In this document: piece by piece, positions 55,258 to 64,000 of the stretch | Layout of the letters: every line of letters starts with the position of its first letter | How positions within the stretch are numbered: position 1 is the first letter of the stretch | NCBI GenBank assembly: GCA_009599575.1 | Contig: VWND01000013.1 | Span: 248,001 to 312,000 of the forward strand | Direction: 5' to 3' | DNA length: 64,000 nucleotides | From: Blumeriella jaapii | Lineage: Eukaryota > Ascomycota > Leotiomycetes > Helotiales > Drepanopezizaceae | The notes under the pieces: generated by a model | Told to the model about the DNA's origin: nothing | Seen by the model: only the letters and a program-made list of their open reading frames with translations | The model's database searches: none | Translations under genes and position numbers: made by a program

Positions 55258-57865
55258 ATGGACATGACCACGGACTCGCCATCTCCTGTGCGAGAATCCG
55301 CATGGTCCCCGTCGCCGCAGGGAGTCCGAGACGGCGACTATCCCCACGCACTATGGCGTGTATCAGAAGACGCGCTGGCCACACGCGCGGCGGAAGACGC
55401 CAGTCACTCCGTCTGCACGAGTCCGCGCAAAACTTCGCTGCCACAGAGATCCAAGTCGTCCGCGGGCACGCCGTCCAACTTTTCGAGGAGGCGAGACATT
55501 GCACCGACGGGCACGCGGGATGACATGCATTTGAGCCCTCTGGCCAGGCATCGAGTGGAGAGCATTTCCTTCGACTCGACGAGCGCGAGAACTCGCGGCC
55601 CCGTCGTCTCCCCCGCATCGCCGGACGCACCGTCGTCGCACGATTCACCATCCATGTGGCAGCCGACTCCCGGGACCATGAATGTGCCGCCGGGCGAGAT
55701 CGGCATGGCGCTGGGGAGTCCGCACCACCCTCCCGCGGCCTGGCACGATGTGCCGGAGGAGAGGTTGACCGAGTCGCCCGACCGCATCGACGAGGACGGC
55801 GGCCCGTCCACGCCGAGGATGAAGCCGAAGAAGAGCAGCACGTGGAAGAAGATCGGGGGCCTGTTCGGAGGCAAGAAGGCCGATGCGAGATCCGCCGCCT
55901 TCTACCAGGTCCAGACCGAGACGGCGAGCGCCTCGCCCGCCGACCATGGGTTCGATTTCGCCGAGGCCGCGGCCGCCAGTGAGAAACCGCCCAAACCGCG
56001 CAAACTCCAGCGTCACGACACGAGCGCGCGTAAAACGAAGCCCAAGTCCGGCGGGAAGCGCGAGGATGCGGCTCCGGTCCACGCCGGGCTGGGGAGCATC
56101 GGCGGAGACGCGCCCCGGGACGCCTCCGAACGCCCGCTGGACGGAGGCCACGCGCGGCCTGCCCAGCAGTCCACAGGCCTGCTGGACGTGGACATCCCGA
56201 CGGTCCGACTGGAACGATTCAGCGTGATGTTCCAAGGCGTGCTTCAGCGGCCCGACACGCAACACTTCTCGCCGTTGTTGAGCAGACGGCAAACCACGCT
56301 GGAAATTCTGAAAACGACCGGGGAAGAGTTCTCGTCCAAGGTTCGTCGCTCTCATGCCCGTGATGTGGCTCGTGATGTGTATACTAAGGCAGGAGACAGG
56401 AACGCGAAACGGGCTCGAAGAGACGCATGACATCTCCCGTGCTTCCCAAGATCGAGAGCCCGTCGCTGTCGCTTTTTCCAACACCCCCCGTGCCAGAGAC
56501 CACACCTCGACTCGACCGCGAAATGCGAGCTCGCCTCGACGAGCGAATCCTTCGCCGGCAGTCATCTCTCCTTCGAGAACCTCCTTTGCCAAAGGGATCA
56601 GTGACGAGGGCCATGCGCCGCTCGTTGCCACCGCTCCTCCGAACGCGTCGAAAGTGCAGAAAGCGCAAGTGGTTCGACAACCTCGAAAGTCTAGTTTGAC
56701 CAAGCACGTACCCAACTTTGTGCTCCCGAGTTCGGCGTCGAACGCTCAAGAGAAGTGGGCGCGCGACGAATTTCACCTCGTGCTCGACTCGTCCAGCGAG
56801 GAAGCCGACGAGGTCGATGAAGGAAAGGACTTCTCGCCCGTGCCAGTCGCTCAGCCCAAGAAGCCCAGACACCCCGAGTCCCAGAGACGGGTCCTGCACA
56901 ACCCTCACTCGGCCAGTTTGAGCAGCGTCTCCAGCTCGGCGACATCCAGCTCGACATTCTCCACCGCAGCCCGGGACTCGTACATGACCACGCCGCCTCT
57001 GAGCGCCAAACTCTCGCCCTACCCCGTCGTCAGAGCGCCGTCCCAATCACGCTCGCGCCCTCCCCCAGGCGCGAGCTCACAGAGGCCAGCCGTCAAACGC
57101 GCTCAGAGCGACGATGCCCCCGCCGACGGCCCTGCTCCGAACGCGACCTCTCGACGCGCGGCCCTGCGGACACGAGCCAATTCATACCACACTCCCCTCT
57201 CGTCGCCCATCTCGGAAGATGAAGCCCGGCTCGAATCCGCGGCCGAAGTGTCCATCGCCCGCCAGATCTCGGTGTCGCGGCAACAAAAACAAATGCTTGT
57301 CCCCATCAAGACTAGCGCCAAAGAACCGAGCGCGGGCGACACCACCACCACGAAGGACCGCAGCAGCAACGGCGAGGAGAAGAAGAAGAAGAACGAGAAG
57401 ATGGAGCGGGGCGTGGGCGCTCCGCACTCGCCAGAGCCCGTCAAGATCTTGGGCCTGTCGAGTCCACTGTCCGCCATCGCCATCGCGACGACGGAGGAGC
57501 GGGAGCGCATCTCGCCTTCATTCGACCCGAGCGACCATGGCATTGCCCGATGCAAGGAGATCTCCCCGACGACCCAGCGGCTCATGCTCCAGAGTGCCAA
57601 GCCCAGCATGCCCACCGTGGTCATCGTCGACACGGCGGCCAACGAGCCCGGAGGGGGTGCCGCGTCGGACGTGACGCGCGGACCGCACGTCCCAGGACGC
57701 CCGCGACCGCAGGACGCTGCTTCGCCCTCGCCGCTCGCCGGGGAGCTCCAGGTGGGCCTCGCCATCTCGAGGGATAGCTCTCCCGTGCGACGGGTGCCCA
57801 CGCACCGCCAGCACGGGAACAACCGGAAGAGCGAGTGGGCGGTGGTCGAGAGCGTCAGCGATTGA
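55258..57865 (+). CDS. Conserved fungal Ser/Pro-rich protein of unknown function
   Basis: Two exons, 55258-56340 and 56393-57865, give 851 residues. The 52-nt intron runs GTTCGT to GCAG with a TACTAAG branch, and both flanking frames are long and open. The protein is largely disordered: Ser, Pro, Arg and Lys rich, with a basic EEKKKKNEKME run. Ordered islands are KKSSTWKKIGGLFGGKKADA, followed shortly by AFYQ, and LDVDIPTVRLERFSVMFQGV. The second resembles a short motif I associate with uncharacterised filamentous-fungal proteins. The ATG at 55258 is used; the open frame continues upstream to 55072 but begins with TTG. There is no membrane segment or catalytic motif. Position-rich Ser-Pro and Arg-x-x-Ser sites suggest a phosphoregulated scaffold, which is inference only. 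Confidence 0.7.
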
Positions 57866-58039
57866 CGAAGAAGCCACCCCCCCTCGGAACCGGGCCCTCT
57901 GTCTCGCCTCGCCCCTTTCGCTTCTCACGTCTGATATCTGTTTCTTCTTTGGTTTCCACCGCGACCGGGGCTGCGTGTTTGCGCGGCGGTGCTTAGCGGG
58001 CGCGCACTTTGTACATACACTTGGGCTAGGTAGGGAGGT

Positions 58040-58330
58040 ATCTCTCACGGGGGATATCAAGGCATCTATCATGGGATATATCAAGGCATCTCTCACGGGG
58101 GATATCAAGGCATCTATCATGGGATATATCAAGGCATCTCTCACGGGGGATATCAAGGCATCTATCGTGGGGAATATCAAGGCATCTATCACGGGGATAT
58201 CAAGGCTTCTATCATGGGATATATCAAGGCTTCTATCATGGGATATATCAAGGCATCTCTCACGGGGGAAATCAAGGCATCTCTCACGGGGGAAATCAAG
58301 GCATCTATCACGGGGGATATCAGACGGAAA
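58040..58330 (+). repeat. 24-bp minisatellite (ATATCAAGGCATCTNTC)
   Basis: About twelve units alternate CTCACGGGGGATATCAAGGC and ATCATGGGATATATCAAGGC forms, indicating a higher-order two-unit repeat. Confidence 0.9.
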
Positions 58331-59577
58331 CGGGACCCTGGCAATGGCTATGGTACATACAGCATGACGGTCTGACTTCGACACCACACCCCCCACTAGG
58401 TACTCGGAATGGAATGTCGTTCATTGTGCAGTCCCCTCTCCTCCCTGCTGTCCTTGTCTGACGGGGAGAGCACCCACTTCCCCATCACCTGTGACCGGCC
58501 GGATCCCCTGATGTGGCGATACTTGCATGTGTACGGTACAGTCCACGGTATATATGTACATATGTACATACATACAGAGGTAGGTAGGTAGGTAGGTAGG
58601 TAGGTAGGTACCATACTCCAACAACGATAGTACAGTACCTATCTATGCATCGAGCCGTTTCCTATCCCATCCCATCCCATCCCATCCCATCCATCCCATC
58701 CCATCCCATCCCATCCCATCCCGTCCGTCCCGTCCCATCCCATCCCATCCCATCCCATCCCATCCCATCCCATCCCATCCCATCCCATCCCGTCCCATCC
58801 CGTCCATCCCTCCATCACCAGCATCAGGCACTACCCCATCGCCCCTCCCCCCCCCCCCACGGCAAGAGACGTGTCCTGCCTCTGCCTCTGCCTCTGCCTC
58901 TGCCTCCGCACTCCTTACTCGCGCGCCGCCATCTCGCGTCCGTTTCCGGGCCTGGGAGGTTTGAAGGCTCCTTTTTCATATGGCATAGCATAGCATAGCA
59001 GAGCATGGCATGGCAGAGCATAGCATGGCAGGCATAGCATGGCATGGATGGCATGGATGGCATGGCATAGCATGGCATAGTACAGCATGGCATGGCATGG
59101 CATGGCATGGATGGCATAGCAAAGCATGGCATGGCATAGACGAACGCGTGCTTTTCAGGCGCTCGTAGCAAATGCAAGCGAGCGAGCGAGCGAGCGAACG
59201 GATATCTTGCTTCGGAAAGATGGAGGAGGGATGGGGATGGATGGATGGATGGATGGATGGATGGATGGGTGGATGGATGGGGGGTGGAAGGATGGGAGGG
59301 AGGGAGGGAGGGAGGGAGGGAGGGAGGGAGAATATGGGAGGGAGGGAGGGAAATAGGTAGTGAGATGGAGAGGGGAGAGAGGAGAGAGGAGAGAGGAGAG
59401 AGGAGAGAGGAGAGAGGAGGAGAGGAGGAGAGAGGAGAAATAGGGTAGGTGTTTTTTTTCTGATTGATGACTGTAAGGCGTGGTGGTGTTTGTCGTGTGT
59501 ATGTATATATGTACACTGTATTGTGTGTATTGTATGTATTGACTGCATTGTGTGTAGTGTGTGTATCGTGTGTGTTG

Positions 59578-59750
59578 TATGAATGGTATGAATGGTATGA
59601 ATGGTATGAATGGTATGAATGGTATGAATGGTATGAATGGTATGAATGGTATGAATGGTATGAATGGTATGAATGGTATGAATGGTATGAATGGTATGAA
59701 TGGTATGAATGGTATGAATGGTATGAATGGTATGAATGGCATGAATGGCA
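59578..59750 (+). repeat. (ATGAATGGT)n 9-bp minisatellite
   Basis: About 19 nearly perfect copies, the most homogeneous repeat in the window. Open in several frames on both strands (EWYEWY, NGMNGM, IPFIPF). Confidence 0.95.
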
Positions 59751-60111
59751 TGAACTGTGTGAACTGTGTGTATTGTGTGTGTATGTATTGTGTGTGTATT
59801 ATGTGTGTATTGTGTGTATTGTATGAACTGTAGAACTGTATGTATTATATAAACCGTATGAACCGTATGAACCGTATAAACCGTATAAACCGTATAATAG
59901 TGGGAAGGCAGCCCATTCGAGTGCCCGCAGAATAAATGTGGGAAGGCAGCCCACTATTAAACCTACAAGATCCAACCGACCCCAGGCCGCACGACAAACA
60001 TTGGCTTTCGGCCCTGTCTGGCCTGAGGCAGAAAAAGAGACATCAAAGCTCCATCCAAAAAAAAACCCCAACCCGCAGAAGCAAACCCCATCCGCACGAA
60101 CACGCCGAGCT

Positions 60112-62875
60112 ATGCTGACCGCGCGGAAGATACCAGAGGCGTGTCAGTCATGTCGTCGCCAGCTCCTGTCGCTCTTCGAGAACGGGTTCACGACGCGCGC
60201 GCCCTCGACCTCGAACACCGCGCGCGCACGCTCTGGCACGCGCCTGCAATCCCGCGCCCGCGTGCTCCAGTGTCGAGCCAACGCGCCCGTCAGAACATTC
60301 TCTACCACGCGCGGGAGAGCAGAAGAGGGCCGGCAGGGCCGTCGGGACGAGGATTCTGGAGCGGCTGGGATCGAGGCCGTGGTCCGACAGGCGAGACAGA
60401 CGTTCGGGGAGACGCTGCCCAAGGACTATCTCTCGGCGGAAGAATACGGGCTCTACGAACGATTGTACGGCCCGCCGCTGCGCGACACGCGGCCCGATGA
60501 TCTGGAGTATCTGCCAGGGGCCGCGGCGGAGGCGGAGCCGCAGAAGGCGAGGAATGTGCTGATGCGGCAGAATGAGTTTGGGGAGTACGAAGAGATGGAT
60601 TTCGATCCGCAGTTGACATACTCTATCCGGGATGAGAAGATGCGGCTGACCGGGGACGAGATCCTGGCTGCGGAGGCCGAAGAGGCCCTGTTGCTGAGAG
60701 ATGCGGAGGAGCAGGTGGACGAGGAGTCGATGGCTGCGGAGGCCGACGAGGCATCGCTGAGACACGGGGGAGAGCCGATGGGGGAGGAAATGTTACCTGC
60801 GGAGACGTACGAGACCGTGTCCGACGGGGAAGATGCCGCTTCGGCGAGACCTCTGGAGAGCAGACAGGCCGAGCTGGACGACCACGATGCCGAGCAGCGG
60901 GTGTCGGCCGAAGAAGAGGACGCTCTGGCTCGGGAGCCTGAAGCCCAGGAGAACGCCGTGAGAGTCCAGGGCCGAAATCAGCGGGAAATCGACGCAATCA
61001 CGCGGCTACAGCGGGACATGGATGCGGCACTGGCTCAGCCCATCGAGGAAGTCGAGGAAGAAGAAGTCGAGGAGGAGTACGAAGAAGAGGAAGAGGAGAT
61101 GGAAGAGGAGGAAGACGATGGTGCCTGGATCAGCTCCGATACAGCTCGAACGCATCCCCACACCTTGATCGGTCGTTCCCGAACGAATCCCACAACGGTC
61201 TCTTTGCCCAAAGAAGCGCTCGTCACCCCCATCACCGAACTGCTCGGACGCACGAGTATCAAGCATGTGAGTGAGGCGGCCGAGCGGGTGTTTGGAGGCA
61301 AAGGCTTGCCCTATTCCTCGTCGGTCCCGGTGTCGAAGAAAATGCTGCCACAGAAGCACATCGGGCTCGATGCCGCACAGCACAAGATGTCCGAGATTGA
61401 AGCCGATGCCTACCTGGGCGCCGTCATGCCAGGGACCTACGCCGCCGTCACGAACACGCTGGTGGAGGTACGGAAGCGTCTCGGCAGTCAGTGGCTGCGA
61501 GATCTGATGCTGAGAGAAGGTGGTGAAGGGCCGAGGGTGCTGGATGCCGGTGGTGCCGGAGCGGGTGCTGTCGCGTGGAGGGAGATTCTCCAGGCCGAGT
61601 GGGATGTGATGCGAGACGAAGGCATCGTCGAGGGCACACAAGCGCCTCACGGCAAGACGTCTGTCCTGACCGGCTCTGCCGCTCTCAGGAATCGGGTCAC
61701 TCGCTTCTTGGATAACACCAGTTTTCTCCCGCGTCTCCCCGACTCGGGACACGTTCCGTCCGCCGCACACCCCGACCGCAACGCAAACCAGCCCCGGAAG
61801 ACCTACGACCTCATCATCGCGCCTCACACCTTGTTCCCGCTCAAAGAGGACTTCCGGCGCAAGAACGTCGTCCACAACCTCTGGTCTCTTCTCGATCCCC
61901 AGGGCGGCGTCCTCATCCTCATCGAGAAGGGCTTGCCTCGTGGGTTTGAAGCCATTGCGGGCGCCAGAAACCTTCTCCTCCAGTCGCACATCGCGTCTCC
62001 GGGCGAGACGGAGATGGAGGACGAGATCCAGTCGCCCGAATCCGAGCACGCGCGCGTGACGCCGAAGGAAGACGGCATGATCATCGCGCCCTGCACGAAC
62101 CACCAGAAGTGCCCCATGTACCCCGTGCCGGGCCTCAGCAGCGGACGGAAAGATTTCTGCCACTTCCCCCAACGCTTCATTCGACCCGGCTTCCTCCAAT
62201 CCATCCTCGGCGCCAAGGTACGCAACCACGAGGATGCGAAGTTCAGCTACGTGGCCGTTCGCCGCGGCGTCGACGCGCGCCAGTCCTCGCCCAGCCGGGC
62301 CCAGGGCGACGAGGCGACGGCGCAAGCCTTCGCCGGGTACGAAGACCTCGAACCCGAGTGCGACGGGAAGGCCGTGCCGAGCGGGTTCGACGCCCAGAAG
62401 CTGCCTCGCATCATCCTGCCCAGTCTCAAGCGTCGCGGGCACGTCACGCTCGACCTGTGCACGCCGTCGGGCAAGCTCGAGCGATGGACCGTCCCGCGCA
62501 GCTTCAGCCGCACCGCCTACCGGGACGCGCGGAAGTCTAGCTGGGGCGACCTGTGGGCGCTGGGCGCCAAAACGCGCACCTTCCGACTGCCGCGCCTGGG
62601 CCGGCTGGCTGGGGCGGGGGCGGGAACGGGGGGGAGACGGGGGAGAAGGGGGGGGAGGGGGGAAAGGGCAGGGCAAGGGGATCCGGGATGGGAGGAGGGT
62701 GGGCACGGGACGCCAGAAGAACAAGAAGAACCGGTTCGATATCGTGATGGGCCAGGACGGGTTTGAGGGGATCGAGGAGGACCGCAGTCGGAGCAAGTTC
62801 GTCAAGAGGGAGAAGAGGACCAAGGGGGGGCGGATCTGGAAGGAGCCGAAGCCGATTGGGGAGAAGGATCTGTAA
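60112..62875 (+). CDS. rsm22: Mitochondrial small-ribosomal-subunit assembly protein Rsm22 (METTL17 family), C-terminal frame ambiguous
   Basis: A mitochondrial methyltransferase-like factor for the small mitoribosomal subunit. The ATG at 60112 begins an Arg-rich targeting sequence ending VRTFSTTRGRA. An acidic Glu-rich low-complexity segment (about 200-400) precedes the core: YLGAVMPGTYAAVTNTLVEV, VLDAGGAGAGAVAWRE (SAM-type glycine loop) and TYDLIIAPHTLFPL. The cysteine cluster APCTNHQKCPMYPVPG...DFCHFPQRF matches the iron-sulphur cysteines known in this family. The annotated frame stops at 62766 (884 residues). After a G-rich stretch at 62610-62665, however, the next frame carries NKKNRFDIVMGQDGF and KFVKREKRTKGGRIWKEPK to a stop at 62875. 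This is a more plausible tail for the family, so a one-base offset probably lies in that G run. Confidence 0.88.
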
Positions 62876-64000
62876 AGGCGATAGGGAGGGTGGGCGTGTG
62901 TTGGTGTTGGTGTTGGTGTCGGTCTTGGGAGGGGGTGGTGTGGAATCGGCTTCTCGCTTCTCGCTTCTCGCTTCTGGCTTCTGGCTTCTCGCGTCTCGAA
63001 TCACGGAGAAGGAGATGTTTGTCGCAGGAAGAATGAATGTACTCATGTACTCGGTACTCGGTACTCGGTACCAGTGTAAAAATATGGTGGGTCGAGTCGG
63101 TCTAGGGAAGGTGGTATCACACGGATCCTCGCATCTCGCATTTCGAATCACGGCCGAGGATTTGTTTGTTTCTGCCTCGGAAGAATCTATTTACCGTCCT
63201 GTATGTACATACATACCTACAGTACTGTACTCGGTACTCGGTCCCAATGGACGCACCACCCAAGTCCGCTCCGCTCCGAGCCTGACGGCCTTTAGATACC
63301 ATGGATGAACATCGCCATCCCCCTTGTGTAACAATACTGTATAATCCTCGTCTCCTTCTTCGTCCCGCGCTGCTACCCCCTCTCACCGAAGCAGAGGCTC
63401 TCTGGGCGGGCTCCGCCTAATACTGTACATACTGTACTGCACACACATACAGTCTTTCTCCTTCTCGGGACGTGTACTGCATGTGCTGTGTTTTCCCTCG
63501 GGCTTCCTTCCGTCCTTTACCATTTCCGTTCTTTTTCGTGTCGGGTATAGTATGTCGTATCACGGTATTACCCAATATAGGAGGGGGGTGCTAAGTTCGG
63601 TTTACAGTACTGTACGGTACGGTAGGTAGATGCTTACAGTATGGATGTTTGAGGGAGGTACAGTATGTGTACTGTGTTGTATGTACTTACTGTACACATA
63701 CTGTACTGTACCTCATACTCTGCATTGGGTTTTGTACAGTGAGTAAGTGCTGTGCTGTGCTGTGCTGTGTGTACTGTACTCTACTGTAAGTAGGTTTGCA
63801 CCAAAAGTCTTTTAAACCCCCCTTCCCCTCTACCCCCTCGGCAGGCAGCCCAGAGATACTGTGTACTGTACGTGCTAGATTTAGCATCCTTTGAAACCGC
63901 CGAGCTGCGTTTCAAAGTCTAGCAAAGCTCGCGTCCAGATAGACATGCATCTCGGAGGGCACGAAAAGCGTGTACAGTACACACTGTGCTGTGATGATGA
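62876..64000. other. Right-end intergenic region rich in TACTGTAC palindromes
   Basis: No gene is visible. CTTCTCG(C/T) repeats lie at 62950-62990 and GTACTCG repeats at 63045-63070. A dense group of TACTGTACAGTA-like motifs occupies 63215-63780, with TGTGCTGTGC at 63748-63768. Confidence 0.5.

Larger units (their letters stand above)
57866..60111. other. Simple-repeat cluster upstream of rsm22
   Basis: Between the unknown gene and rsm22 the sequence is almost wholly repeats: ATATCAAGGCATCT units (58040-58330), (GTAG)n (58578-58612), CATCC units (58658-58810), TGCCTC (58872-58906), GCATGGCATA (58975-59140), GGAT/GGGA (59225-59335), GGAGAGA (59365-59440) and ATGAATGGT (59578-59750). No gene is supported. 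Confidence 0.8.

Overview
This is nuclear DNA of a filamentous ascomycete (Pezizomycotina). The genes are orthologues of fungal housekeeping and regulatory proteins, and most are split by 43-90 nt introns with CTAAC/CTGAC-type branch sites. Gene-dense, GC-rich segments alternate with AT-rich, mutation-degraded repeat segments. The genus cannot be named from the sequence.

Layout. 1-3.7 kb: a TMEM16/anoctamin (Ist2-type) membrane protein, cut by the left edge, divergent from a calcineurin-like phosphoesterase. 3.7-7.1 kb: a degraded, internally deleted LTR retrotransposon. 7.1-9.1 kb: a PLP-dependent aromatic-amino-acid-type decarboxylase with a repetitive C-terminal tail. 9.8 kb: an intron-containing tRNA-Asn. 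10.3-14.7 kb: the COMPASS subunit Bre2/Ash2 and a membrane RING-H2 protein, with a hexanucleotide minisatellite between them. 14.7-20 kb: gene-poor and AT-rich. 20-27.8 kb: an NmrA-like protein and the double-cassette helicase Slh1/ASCC3. 28-37 kb: a large repeat district. 39.4-51.5 kb: the gene core, with kapC-type bZIP, Arp5, Dad4, a broken small secreted Cys-rich gene, Ies6, Got1 and profilin. 51.5-64 kb: minisatellite-rich DNA around a disordered 851-aa protein and mitoribosomal Rsm22.

Functional links. Arp5 and Ies6, which form one module of the INO80 remodeller, lie 2.5 kb apart with the DASH subunit Dad4 between them. Bre2 (H3K4 methylation) adds a second chromatin function. Slh1 belongs to ribosome quality control and Rsm22 to mitoribosome assembly. 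There is no biosynthetic cluster.

The least expected structure is the 30.1-33.6 kb array. It is a G/T-rich composite satellite in which fifteen units each contain a 48-56 nt segment with a canonical fungal 5' splice site, branch site and 3' AG. Fourteen lie on the minus strand, directly downstream of a short ORF with its own TATA box. Several conserved genes (Arp5, Rsm22, the small secreted gene) carry single-base frame breaks. These may be real or may be consensus errors.
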